Positions 43,109 to 51,545 are shown, counted from the first letter of the stretch. The stretch: 64,000 nucleotides of DNA from Bog-257 sp963846715 (GCA_963846715.1 CAWJXA010000003.1:116348-180347), one strand, 5' to 3'. Notes: generated by a model from the sequence alone, not told the origin. Program-made: numbers and translations.

Positions 43109-44104
43109 TTAGCGGACAGCGACAGCCACCCCGTGCTCGCGCAAACGGGCGCGCTGGTCGGCGATAATGCTCTCCAGAGTTTGTTCCAATGACAGGCGCG
43201 GACGATAACCGATAAGCCGGGTCAGCTTGGCGATGTCGGGAACGCGTCGCCGCACATCCTCGAAGCCTTCTTCGTACGCCTTGCCATAGGGCACAAAGAC
43301 GATTCGCGAATCCGAGCTGGTCATGTGCTTGATGCGCGTCGCCAACTCGATGATGGTGATTTCGTGATCGCTGCCGACGTTGTATACCTCTCCCTTGGCC
43401 GCAGGGTGGGCAGCGATCCCAATTAGCGCATCCACGGTGTCGTTGACGTGGGTAAAGCAGCGGCTCTGGGCGCCGTCTCCAAAGAGGGTGATGTCCTGAC
43501 CGGTCAAGGCCTGGACCACGAGGTTCGGGACCACCATGCCGTAACGTCCGGTCTGTCGCGGGCCCACGGTGTTGAACAGGCGCGCAATCACGGTCGGGAC
43601 TTTCTTTTCTTTCCAGTACGCGATGGCTAAAAACTCGTCGATGGCTTTCGAGCAGGCATAGCTCCAGCGGCTCTTGTTGGTCGGTCCCATAACCAGGTCA
43701 TCATCTTCACGGAAGGGCACCCGTGACAGCTTGCCATACACTTCTGAGGTGGAGGTTATGAGGACGCGCTTGCGTTTCGTTTCCGCCAGTTCCAGGATGA
43801 TCTCGGTGCCGCGGATGTTGGTTTCGATGGTGCGGACCGGGCTATCGACGATGAGGCGTACGCCGACGGCGGCCGCCAGATGATAGATGATGTCGCAGAG
43901 GTCAACCAATTCGGCCATCAGGTGCCGGTTGGTTACGCTGTCGATGTAATAGCTGAATTGCGGATGAATTTTTAGATGCTGGACGTTGGCAATGGCGCCG
44001 GTAGAGAGATCGTCGACGATGCAGACGTCGTCGCCCATGGTGAGGTGCCGCTCGGCGAGATGCGACCCGATAAAGCCCGCACCTCCCGTGATGAGCACCT
44101 TCAT
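43109..44104 (-). CDS. NAD-dependent epimerase/dehydratase (GalE-like)
   Basis: A 331-residue extended SDR. ITGGAGFIGSHLAERHL binds NAD, ITSTSEVYGKLSRVPF and WSYACSKAIDEFLA give the Ser/Tyr/Lys active site, and ARLFNTVGPRQTGRYGMVVP follows. It resembles UDP-glucose/GlcNAc 4-epimerases and related enzymes; the exact sugar is unknown. First gene of a five-gene minus-strand cluster (epimerase, UXS-like, methyltransferase, ubiA, VOC), divergent from lhgO across a CRP/FNR-type site. Confidence 0.88.
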   Translation of the reverse strand: MKVLITGGAGFIGSHLAERHLTMGDDVCIVDDLSTGAIANVQHLKIHPQFSYYIDSVTNRHLMAELVDLCDIIYHLAAAVGVRLIVDSPVRTIETNIRGTEIILELAETKRKRVLITSTSEVYGKLSRVPFREDDDLVMGPTNKSRWSYACSKAIDEFLAIAYWKEKKVPTVIARLFNTVGPRQTGRYGMVVPNLVVQALTGQDITLFGDGAQSRCFTHVNDTVDALIGIAAHPAAKGEVYNVGSDHEITIIELATRIKHMTSSDSRIVFVPYGKAYEEGFEDVRRRVPDIAKLTRLIGYRPRLSLEQTLESIIADQRARLREHGVAVAVR

Positions 44105-44157
44105 TGCAACTTCCTCGCCCCCCTAGACTAATGTTCCGGAGGCTACAGCGCAATGCT

Positions 44158-44201
44158 TGTGATTTGCGTCATAGCCCGCCGCCACCTCAAGCTCTTATAA
44201 T
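44158..44201 (+). promoter_or_regulatory. CRP/FNR-type site with -10, upstream of lhgO
   Basis: TGTGATTTGCGTCATA lies at 44158-44173 and TATAAT at 44196-44201. With a start point near 44207 the palindrome centre sits at about -42, the class II activator position, replacing a -35. The same site could also act on the divergent epimerase gene. Confidence 0.6.
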
Positions 44202-44231
44202 CGCGGGTTCGCAAGACAGTTGCAGGATTCT

Positions 44232-45473
44232 ATGGCCGACCGCGAAACCGACCTATTGATTATTGGTGCAGGGATTGTCGGGCTCGCAACCGCCCTTGAG
44301 ATAACGCTGCGCTTTCCCGGAATGAGCCTGGTCATCGTGGAGAAAGAAGATCGCGTGGCCGCGCACCAGACCGGGCACAACAGCGGAGTCATCCACTCCG
44401 GCCTGTACTACCGGACCGGCTCGCTGAAGGCGCGGAATTGCGTCGCCGGGACTGCTTCGATGAAGCGCTTCTGCCAGCAGAATGGAGTTCCCTTCGAAGA
44501 GTGCGGCAAGCTTGTGGTCGCCACCAGCGCCGAGGAGGTTCCGCGACTCGAGCAACTGCATCAGCGGGGGATTGCCAATGGTGTCCCTGGGTTGCGAATG
44601 CTGACTCGCGAGCAGTTTCGCGAGATCGAACCGCATTGTGATGGCGTCAGCGGGCTGCAGGTGCCGACCACCGGCATCGTGGATTACACCCAGGTCGCGC
44701 AAAAGTATGCCGAGTTGATCGAGCGGGCGGGCGGCGAAATCGCATTTCGGGCCAAGGTGCTCGGCCTGCGCGAGGATGGAACCTCCAACCTCATGGAGAC
44801 CAGCGCCGGAACCTTTCGGGCGCGCTACGCCATCAACTGTGCCGGCCTGTACAGCGACGCGATCACGCGCATGGCGGGAGTGCAGACAGACCTCGAGATC
44901 ATCCCGTTCCGGGGCGAGTATTACGAGGTGAAACCGGAGCGGTGCCATCTGATCAAGTCGTTGATTTATCCGGTGCCTGATCCACGCTTCCCGTTCCTGG
45001 GAGTGCACTTCACGCGCCGGGTTAACGGTAGCGTCGAGGCTGGACCGAATGCCTTGCTGGCTTTCCGCCGCGAGGGGTACACCGGCACATCGCCCGATCT
45101 TGGCGAAGCGATGCAGATGCTGCGGTTCTCCGGCTTCCGGAAGATGGCTAAAAAGTACTGGCGCATGGGGTGGGCTGAGCAATACCGCTCGTTGGTAAAG
45201 ACGGCCTTCGTGAAGTCGTTGCAGAAGATGGTTCCAGAACTGACGGAATCGGATTTAGCCCCCGGCGGCTCGGGAGTGCGGGCCCAAGCGGTGGATAAGA
45301 ACGGCAATCTGGTAGACGATTTTTATTTCGTCCACAGCAAACAGATGATTCATGTTTGTAACGTACCTTCGCCGGCGGCTACCGCTTCGCTCGAAATTGG
45401 TCGCGAGATTGTTGACATGCTGGCGGAACGATTTGACCTGTCGCCGCGCAGTCCGGCGACCGTCACCTCTTAG
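44232..45473 (+). CDS. lhgO: L-2-hydroxyglutarate oxidase
   Basis: A 413-residue FAD enzyme of the DAO family that oxidises L-2-hydroxyglutarate to 2-oxoglutarate and passes electrons to the quinone pool. LLIIGAGIVGLATALEI is the FAD loop, and HQTGHNSGVIHSGLYYRTGSLKARNCVAG is the LhgO signature (quoted in part: HQTGHNSGVIHSGLYY). IIPFRGEYYEVKPE and GVHFTRRVNGSVEAGPNA complete the pattern. ATG 44232 has GCAGGA six bases upstream. Confidence 0.93.
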   Translation: MADRETDLLIIGAGIVGLATALEITLRFPGMSLVIVEKEDRVAAHQTGHNSGVIHSGLYYRTGSLKARNCVAGTASMKRFCQQNGVPFEECGKLVVATSAEEVPRLEQLHQRGIANGVPGLRMLTREQFREIEPHCDGVSGLQVPTTGIVDYTQVAQKYAELIERAGGEIAFRAKVLGLREDGTSNLMETSAGTFRARYAINCAGLYSDAITRMAGVQTDLEIIPFRGEYYEVKPERCHLIKSLIYPVPDPRFPFLGVHFTRRVNGSVEAGPNALLAFRREGYTGTSPDLGEAMQMLRFSGFRKMAKKYWRMGWAEQYRSLVKTAFVKSLQKMVPELTESDLAPGGSGVRAQAVDKNGNLVDDFYFVHSKQMIHVCNVPSPAATASLEIGREIVDMLAERFDLSPRSPATVTS

Positions 45474-45602
45474 CATGCTAACCTTGTAAGCATGCCTCTC
45501 ATCTGGTAATTGGCGCGGCCGGATTCGTCGGCCCGGCCCGAGCAGTCTTAGCTTGGATTCCAAGATGAGATTGCTCAGAATTGCGCGTTAAAGGAATTGA
45601 TG

Positions 45603-46967
45603 ATGTCTTCACCATCGAAATCTTCGAGTCCCGAATTGTCTGAACTGGTCCAAAACAAGATCGAATCACGCACCGCCAACGTGGGCGTCATTGGAATGGG
45701 CTACGTCGGCCTGCCCTTGGCGCTGCTGTTCAGCGAACAGAAGTTTCCCGTCACCGGCTTCGACATCGACAGCAAAAAGATCGATGTGCTGGAGTCCGGC
45801 GGGTCGTACATTTACCGCATCGCATCGACCGAGATCCAGACAGCGCGCGCCCAGGGCTTCACCGCAACGTCAGACTACGGCAAGATCGGGAGTATGGACG
45901 CAATCATCATTTGCGTTCCGACTCCGCTGGATGAGTATCATGAGCCCGACCTCAGTTACATCACTGCCACGGCCCAATCGATTGCCCCGCATCTGCGCGC
46001 GGGCCAGTTGATCATTCTGGAGAGCACCACCTATCCCGGCACCACGGAAGAGATTCTGGTGCCGATTCTGGAACGCGCCAACGGCCGTGGGCTGAAGGCC
46101 GCCCGCGCCGGCATGGAAGGCGCCAACGTGTTCCACGTGGTTTTCTCTCCGGAACGAGAAGACCCGGGTAACGACACGGTCGCACGGCGCGATATTCCCA
46201 AGGTCATCGGAGGACTCGATCCGCGGGCCAGCGAACTGGGCGCGAAGCTCTACGGCGCCATCTTTAACCGCACGGTCCCGGTCTCGACGCCGGCAGCGGC
46301 GGAGATGACCAAGCTGCTGGAAAACATTTACCGCTGCGTAAATATCGCAATGGTGAATGAGCTGAAGCTGCTGTGCCTGCGCATGGGCATCGACATTTGG
46401 GAGGTCATCGACGCAGCCAAGAGCAAGCCGTTCGGCTTCCAGGCGTTTTATCCCGGCCCAGGACTTGGCGGACACTGCATTCCCATCGATCCGTTTTATC
46501 TGTCGTGGAAGGCGAAGCAGTTTGACTTCCGGACACGCTTTATTGAGCTGGCGGGCGAAGTGAACACCAACATGCCGTACTTCTCGGTGGAAGCTGCCGC
46601 CGCCGCCTTGAACAAGGAAAAGAAGCCGCTTAACGGCTCGAAGATTCTAGTGTTGGGGCTTTCCTACAAGAAGGACATTGACGACTTGCGTGAATCGCCG
46701 TCGCTGACGATTATCGAATTGCTGCAGAAGCGCGGTGCGGTGGTCAGCTACAACGATCCCTACTTTCCTACTGTCGGCCAAGGCCGACGATATGCCCTGA
46801 ACATGACCTGCACGCCGCTGGAGAATCTGGACCAGTACGATTGCGTGATGATCGTAACCGACCACAGCGATTACGATTATCAGCGAATTGTGCGGGAGTC
46901 AAAGCTGGTAGTGGATACGCGCAACGCAACCAAGGGAATCGATTCGCCTAAAATCGTGCGCTGCTGA
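45603..46967 (+). CDS. UDP-N-acetyl-D-mannosamine/glucosamine 6-dehydrogenase family protein
   Basis: A 454-residue nucleotide-sugar dehydrogenase (WbpA/TviB/WecC type) that oxidises the sugar C6 to a uronic acid with two NAD+. NAD loop VIGMGYVGLPLALLFSE, ESTTYPGTTEEILVPILE, catalytic Cys in GLGGHCIPIDPFYLSWKA, and GLSYKKDIDDLRESPSL in the C-terminal domain are present. Its product could feed capsule or O-antigen synthesis with the epimerase genes upstream. Start chosen at the second ATG, seven bases after AAGGA. Confidence 0.92.
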   Translation: MSSPSKSSSPELSELVQNKIESRTANVGVIGMGYVGLPLALLFSEQKFPVTGFDIDSKKIDVLESGGSYIYRIASTEIQTARAQGFTATSDYGKIGSMDAIIICVPTPLDEYHEPDLSYITATAQSIAPHLRAGQLIILESTTYPGTTEEILVPILERANGRGLKAARAGMEGANVFHVVFSPEREDPGNDTVARRDIPKVIGGLDPRASELGAKLYGAIFNRTVPVSTPAAAEMTKLLENIYRCVNIAMVNELKLLCLRMGIDIWEVIDAAKSKPFGFQAFYPGPGLGGHCIPIDPFYLSWKAKQFDFRTRFIELAGEVNTNMPYFSVEAAAAALNKEKKPLNGSKILVLGLSYKKDIDDLRESPSLTIIELLQKRGAVVSYNDPYFPTVGQGRRYALNMTCTPLENLDQYDCVMIVTDHSDYDYQRIVRESKLVVDTRNATKGIDSPKIVRC

Positions 46968-47078
46968 GCACAGCGCAAGGCAACGGAAGATCCATGTGCT
47001 CAGTTGTCATCCTGAGCGACGAGTCCGGTCGCCATGGCGAGCGGATGAAGGACCTTATCGCTTAAATAATTGTGTTCG
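46968..47078. repeat. Half copy of the TTGTCATCCTGAGC element
   Basis: TTGTCATCCTGAGCGA (47004-47019) followed by GATGAAGGACC (47045-47055) matches the left half of the element at 35983-36142; the right half is missing, and a MITE-like element begins at 47079. Confidence 0.6.
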
Positions 47079-47211
47079 GGTAGTGCGGCGCTTCAGCGCC
47101 GCCTAAGCGATGCCTAATATTGAACGGCTTTCAGCCCACTGCGGCGCAGTGGACTGAAAGCCTGAGTCTCAGAGGAGCAGCTGGAACGCGGAGCTGAAGC
47201 TCCGCACTACC
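47079..47211. repeat. MITE-like element A (GGTAGTGCGG ends)
   Basis: A ~133-base unit with terminal inverted repeats GGTAGTGCGG / CCGCACTACC. Subterminal hairpins GGCGCTTCAGCGCC (47088-47101) and GGAGCTGAAGCTCC (47190-47203) and an inner one, CTTTCAGCCCACTG...CAGTGGACTGAAAG (about 47129-47160), are present. A second member is at 57109-57249. Coding capacity is nil. Confidence 0.75.
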
Positions 47212-47281
47212 GGGATGCCAGACGCTCGCTACCCCGTCTGCTCGAACTATGAAAAAGGCACACAGCTAAAGACGCCGCCGA

Positions 47282-47890
47282 TTATCGTTTGTAGGTTCCC
47301 ATGTAATCCGCCTCCACGATAATGTGACCCTGCATGGCCTGCTGCAAGACGACGTTGCTGGAGCCGGGCGTCAGATCGAGTTTTTCATCCAGCGCATACA
47401 AGCGGAAGAAATACCGGTGCGGCTTGCCGTGCGGTGGACAGGGGCCGTTGTAGCCGACCTTGCCGAAGCTGTTGCGACCCTGGCGCGTGCCATCTTCCAA
47501 CGGGTCGCGCTTCTTGACGCCCTCGGGGAGTTCATGCGCGCCGGCAGGCAGGTTCCACATCACCCAGTGCACCCAGGTCCCGTTGGGCGCATCGGGATCG
47601 TCCATGACCAGCGCGAAGCTGACGGTGCGCTGCGGAGGGGCGTTCCATTCCAACGCAGGGGAAACGTCCTCGGCATCGCAGGTGTGCTTTTTGGGAATCT
47701 CGGAGCCCGGCGCGAAGGCGGAGCTTTTCAGCACTAGTGTCATAGCGGCGCCTCCCGTCGACGGGTCTGTTTGCGCGGTAAGCATGCCACTCCCGACTGT
47801 CACCAGCAAGGACAGCAGCACAGCAGATTTTCTGACGGACGAGAGGGGGTTGTGAATGGTGCCTGAGAGAGTGTTGCTCGCGGTGGCCAT
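47282..47890 (-). CDS. YbhB/YbcL family Raf-kinase-inhibitor-like (PEBP) protein, exported
   Basis: A 202-residue phosphatidylethanolamine-binding-protein fold with signal peptide (AVLLSLLVTVGSGMLTAQ). The ligand-pocket motifs FALVMDDPDAPNGTWVHWVMWN and GYNGPCPPHGKPHRYFFRLYALD are typical. Mature part begins TLVLKSSAFAPGSEIP. Bacterial role unclear. Start ATG 47890. Confidence 0.92.
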   Translation of the reverse strand: MATASNTLSGTIHNPLSSVRKSAVLLSLLVTVGSGMLTAQTDPSTGGAAMTLVLKSSAFAPGSEIPKKHTCDAEDVSPALEWNAPPQRTVSFALVMDDPDAPNGTWVHWVMWNLPAGAHELPEGVKKRDPLEDGTRQGRNSFGKVGYNGPCPPHGKPHRYFFRLYALDEKLDLTPGSSNVVLQQAMQGHIIVEADYMGTYKR

Positions 47891-47924
47891 CGGCAACATT
47901 GTACGGCATGGGCAAAACAGAGGC

Positions 47925-48767
47925 TTACACCAGAAATGCCGCGCACAGCAACGCGCCGAAAATTACGGCCTGGGCAAGCTCGCTGAAACCGAGCTTGTGC
48001 ACGTCGAGAGGACGCGGGCCGCGGAAGAACCACAGCGCCCCGCGAACTAATATGGGTACGAAGGCCACGGCAACGAGGGCCGAGAACAGCCCAACGCGGC
48101 AGCCTGCGAGAATGACGCCGATGAGAACCACCTGTCCGCAGAAGAAGAGGCGGCCCTGTTTCATCTTCTCGTCGAAGTTGGCAGCGCGCGCGGAGCGTAT
48201 GCGAACCTGCACGAAATGGATCTGGTCTCCAGCGAAAAGCCAGTTCGCCAGCCATAAAACCAAGGCAACACGGTCGAACTTGCCCGTGGCAACGTAATAG
48301 GCTCCGGCGGCCGTCGAGGTGAGACCAACGGCGCCGATGATCTGCGCCGGCATTCTTCCTTTGCGGCCGAGCCTTTTGACTCCGGCCTGTATCGCGAAAG
48401 CGAGGCCCGCAATTGCACCGATAAGCAGGAGCCCTCGCGGTGGTGCGCTCCAGAGCAGCACCGCCACGCTGAGTACTGCGAACGTGCCGACGCTCGCAAT
48501 CACCTTCACTACATAGGCCCGCTCGTCTTTGGTTTGCGCTTTGATAGCCGAAGTTCCCAGCCAACTCTCGACGGGAGTGCGCAGCCAGAAGAGCGACATT
48601 GCCGTCAGGATGAAAAGCACAACTGCGCCAACGTTTACATTGGAGCTCATCGCCGCCACGGCTCCGGTCGCGAGTGGCACCAGCAGCATGCCCCACGCGC
48701 CGTGCTCGCGCGGAATGATCATGGTTTTCAGTCGGGAATTTGGTACAGTGCTGATGTGAGCGGCCAT
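47925..48767 (-). CDS. YwiC-like family membrane protein
   Basis: A 280-residue protein with about eight helices. The N-terminal IIPREHGAWGMLLVPLATG is the YwiC-like signature, and the second half has GQVVLIGVILAGC and GFSELAQAVIFGALLC. In Bacillus subtilis ywiC lies beside fnr and narK, so a link to anaerobic respiration is suggested. Here it lies downstream of the radical SAM gene that has a CRP/FNR-type site, probably on the same transcript. Confidence 0.82.
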   Translation of the reverse strand: MAAHISTVPNSRLKTMIIPREHGAWGMLLVPLATGAVAAMSSNVNVGAVVLFILTAMSLFWLRTPVESWLGTSAIKAQTKDERAYVVKVIASVGTFAVLSVAVLLWSAPPRGLLLIGAIAGLAFAIQAGVKRLGRKGRMPAQIIGAVGLTSTAAGAYYVATGKFDRVALVLWLANWLFAGDQIHFVQVRIRSARAANFDEKMKQGRLFFCGQVVLIGVILAGCRVGLFSALVAVAFVPILVRGALWFFRGPRPLDVHKLGFSELAQAVIFGALLCAAFLV

Positions 48768-48850
48768 GCTGCGATGCTAATGCTGCTGGAGTGCGCCGGA
48801 TATGACTTAAGTCTCAAGGGGGAACTACATCCTATCGGCCTTCCTCATTC

Positions 48851-49174
48851 CTACTTTGCCTCATAGTGTTCCCTCCCGTGATCGGCTAAATATTGGGCGC
48901 GCAATTCAGAGGTGATCTCCCTGCCGGCCAGCCAGGTCGCGAAGTGGTCCCTGCGCACCGTCACGAACTGGATCAGAAGTCCCGGATGCTGAATGTCTCG
49001 CGCGAAACGCTCAACCATTTTGTTTTGTTCGCGAAAATCGTCTCCAGCCTCCTCCGGATGAAACGCATCAAAGTCCGCCTGGGTGTCGTATCGAGGAAGT
49101 GAGACTAAAGTCGTTTCCTGTCGCTTTGCCCGTTTCCCATGGAATGGGTGATTAGACCGAGGGAATTTTCTCAT
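48851..49174 (-). CDS. Hypothetical protein between the radical SAM and YwiC-like genes
   Basis: A 107-residue basic/acidic mixed protein (FPRSNHPFHGKRAKRQETT, then DFDAFHPEEAGDDFREQNKM and ADHGREHYEAK). It begins 17 bases after the radical SAM gene stop, so it is likely co-transcribed. Several His residues and no Cys; no family recognised. The first ~25 residues may be untranslated if the start is further in. Confidence 0.6.
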   Translation of the reverse strand: MRKFPRSNHPFHGKRAKRQETTLVSLPRYDTQADFDAFHPEEAGDDFREQNKMVERFARDIQHPGLLIQFVTVRRDHFATWLAGREITSELRAQYLADHGREHYEAK

Positions 49175-49191
49175 GTGTTTCTGGACCGCTA

Positions 49192-50454
49192 TTAGCGCTT
49201 TGCAGCCACCTCGCGGATCATTTTATTCGAGGTGCCCGGCTCGTACACGCAGAACGGCTCTTCTGCCAGGAAGTCGCCGGTGGCGGCAAACGCGCGGGCG
49301 CGGCATCCCATGCAAACGTGGCGAAACTCGCAGCAGCCGCACTTCCCTTTCAGGTTATCGTCGTCGCGCAGTTGGGCGAAAACGTCAGAGTCGTTCCATA
49401 TCTCCGCGAAACTTTGCTTGCGTAAGTCGCCCGCGATCGCAGGCAGGTATCCGCAGGGAAAGACTTCGCCTTCATGCGAGATAAAACAAACACCGGTCCC
49501 CGCCAGGCAGCCCTTGGTCATTGCATTCATGTCGCCGGGATGACCGGCGGGATGGCCGCCGGGATGACCGCTGTGTCCGACCGGCGGTCCGCCACCCGGC
49601 TTCAGGTTGATACCCGTTGAACCCGGCATGGTTATGTCCGTTGGTCCAATTTCGTTAGCGCTCGGGGCGGTCGCCGCTTCTTGGTTGCGGCCCGCAATGC
49701 GGTCGGCGGCCTTACGCTGCCGTGCCACACGGAAGTAATGCGGAGCGCAGGTGGCCTTCAGTTCGATCCCGCCTTCGAGCGACTGATCATAGAACCAATT
49801 CAACATCCGCTCATACTCTTCCGGAGCTACCATCTGCTCGGCGGCGATGTCTACTCCGCATCCCACGGGCACCAGCAGGAAGGTATGCAGCGCGTCGGCG
49901 CCGAGGCTGCGCGCCAGGTCGAGTACGGCCGGCAACTGGTGCGCATTGTGGCGGGCGATGGTGGTGTTGATCTGCACCGAAACTCCCACCTCCTGAAGGT
50001 TGCGCATTCCGTAGACGGCGGCATCAAACGCTCCGGGGATGCCGCGGAACGAGTCGTGGGTATGCGCGTCCGATCCGTCCAGCGAGATGGAGACCCGCTT
50101 GATTCCGGCCTGCTTGATCTTTTGCGCAACATCTTTGGTGACCAGGGTGCCGTTGGTGGCCAGCGCGACGCGCAGACCGCGGCTGGTGGCGTACTCGGCA
50201 AGCTGGAAAATGTCGTGACGATAGAGCGGTTCGCCCCCGCTTAGGACGAGGATGGGATTTCCAAAGTCGGCGATCTGAGAAATGATGTCGAGCGCTTTAT
50301 CGGTCGGCAGGTCGGCCGGGGACATCAACTCCGTCGCGGTAGCGCGGCAGTGGATGCAGCGCAGGTTACAACCCTTGGTCACCTCCCAGAAAATCAGGCG
50401 CGGTGTGTATTGTTTGGTGGCCGCCGAATGGGTGCTGCCGTTGCCTTCGCTCAT
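49192..50454 (-). CDS. AhbD/NirJ-like radical SAM/SPASM protein
   Basis: A 420-residue radical SAM protein. C29-x3-C33-x2-C36 (KGCNLRCIHC) binds the SAM cluster; LVLSGGEPLYR and VSISLDGSDAHTHDSFRG follow. The SPASM part has CLAGTGVCFISHEGEVFPCGYLP and CGCCEFRHVCMGCRARAFA, ending FLAEEPFCVYEPG. This is the pattern of AhbD/NirJ enzymes that act on iron-coproporphyrin III or on haem d1 precursors. A Gly/Pro/His insertion (PPVGHSGHPGGHPAGHPG) sits before the SPASM region. A CRP/FNR-type site lies about 100 bases upstream. Exact substrate uncertain. Confidence 0.8.
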   Translation of the reverse strand: MSEGNGSTHSAATKQYTPRLIFWEVTKGCNLRCIHCRATATELMSPADLPTDKALDIISQIADFGNPILVLSGGEPLYRHDIFQLAEYATSRGLRVALATNGTLVTKDVAQKIKQAGIKRVSISLDGSDAHTHDSFRGIPGAFDAAVYGMRNLQEVGVSVQINTTIARHNAHQLPAVLDLARSLGADALHTFLLVPVGCGVDIAAEQMVAPEEYERMLNWFYDQSLEGGIELKATCAPHYFRVARQRKAADRIAGRNQEAATAPSANEIGPTDITMPGSTGINLKPGGGPPVGHSGHPGGHPAGHPGDMNAMTKGCLAGTGVCFISHEGEVFPCGYLPAIAGDLRKQSFAEIWNDSDVFAQLRDDDNLKGKCGCCEFRHVCMGCRARAFAATGDFLAEEPFCVYEPGTSNKMIREVAAKR

Positions 50455-50505
50455 TGTTGGTTTCCTCCCCCGCTCTTGCGGAACATCGGCTCGTTGTCTG
50501 CATCC
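50455..50505. other. Leader of the radical SAM gene
   Basis: On the minus strand the 51 bases before the start hold the probable transcript start near 50499 and the sequence GGGGGAGGAAA (about 50472-50462), a strong ribosome binding site for the start at 50454. Confidence 0.5.
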
Positions 50506-50571
50506 AAGATAGGATTTTCACGACCCAGGGAGCCGTGAGTCTTATCACGGAGTCGTGTGATGTGCGTCACT
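50506..50571 (-). promoter_or_regulatory. CRP/FNR-type site and -10 of the radical SAM gene
   Basis: TGTGATGTGCGTCACT at 50556-50571 and, on the minus strand, TATCTT at 50511-50506. The 44 bases between them compare with 42 in the hem operon, so the site is again near -62 to -64, a class I position. Confidence 0.55.
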
Positions 50572-50597
50572 TGGGGGGTTCTGAGGCCGAGGAAGGA

Positions 50598-50771
50598 AAA
50601 CCTATTCACCACGGAGACACGGAGGACACAGAGGTTTGTTCACGGTCTCTGCTACGCGTTCAATAAAGGCTGACGGCGCGGCAAGTATGCGCTCGTTAAG
50701 AGCGTGGAGCATCATAATCTCTCGTACCGGCCCGGTTGCACGCAGGCGTCGTTGTAATCTGTAGTACGCCT
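50598..50771. other. Intergenic stretch with a CACGGAGACACGGAGG repeat
   Basis: CACCACGGAGACACGGAGGAC near 50607-50627 is an internal repeat of a type seen in intergenic DNA of many GC-rich bacteria. The rest leads into the PIG-L gene. No gene is supported. Confidence 0.4.
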
Positions 50772-51521
50772 ATGTTCAAACTTCTTTGCGTTACTGCTCA
50801 TCCGGATGACGAGGCCGGCGCCTTTGGCGGCACGCTGCTCCTCTACCACGAGCGCGGCGTGGAGACGCAGGTCATCTGCATGACCGCCGGAACCGCGGCG
50901 CGCAATAGAGGCACCGCGCGCTCCAATGAAGAGCTGGCCACCCTGCGACGCGCCGAGTTTGCGGCGTCGTGCGAGCTGCTCAATGTCAGCCACTACGAAG
51001 TGCTGGACTACACCGACGGGCAGCTTAACCGCACCGATTTTTATCGGGCGGTGGAGGACTTGACGCGACGGATGCGCCAGCTTCGTCCGCACGTGGTGCT
51101 CACCTTTGGACCCGATGGCGGGCTCACCGGTCATCCTGACCACGCCATGGCCGGTGTCTTCGCGACGATGGCGTTCGAATGGGCCGGCCGTCCTGATCGC
51201 TTTCCCGAGCAGATCGAGCAGGGGCTGCAAGTCCACCGCGCGCAGAAGCTGTATTACGCCGCGGCGGACTATGTCATACCCGACCTGCCGACGATCGCGC
51301 CGCCCACAGTGAGCGCGCGCATCGAGATAGGCGCAGAGCTCTTCGAAAAGAAGAATGCGGCATTCCATTTGCACAAGACGCAAGCGCCGCTATTTGAGCG
51401 CGTGCGAAAGAACCTCGGAAGACGCGGCGGTGGGGTAGAGATGTATCACCTGGCATTGACGCGCGAGCCGAGGGAGGCGGAGGCCGAAACCGATTTGTTC
51501 GAGGGAGTGGTTGAAGAGTAG
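50772..51521 (+). CDS. PIG-L family deacetylase
   Basis: A 249-residue LmbE/PIG-L zinc deacetylase. AHPDDEAGAFGGTLL carries the metal site (HPDDE) and TGHPDHAMAG the third ligand; GPDGGLTGHPD is typical. Family members remove acetyl groups from GlcNAc-containing small molecules such as bacillithiol or mycothiol precursors or glycolipids; the substrate here is unknown. Start ATG 50772. Confidence 0.92.
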   Translation: MFKLLCVTAHPDDEAGAFGGTLLLYHERGVETQVICMTAGTAARNRGTARSNEELATLRRAEFAASCELLNVSHYEVLDYTDGQLNRTDFYRAVEDLTRRMRQLRPHVVLTFGPDGGLTGHPDHAMAGVFATMAFEWAGRPDRFPEQIEQGLQVHRAQKLYYAAADYVIPDLPTIAPPTVSARIEIGAELFEKKNAAFHLHKTQAPLFERVRKNLGRRGGGVEMYHLALTREPREAEAETDLFEGVVEE

Positions 51522-51545
51522 AGCGAGGTTCAACACACGAAAACG

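Noticed and set aside
44253..45182. Minus-strand 309-codon frame opposite lhgO
   Set aside because: Shadow frame produced by high GC at codon position 3; lhgO is well conserved.
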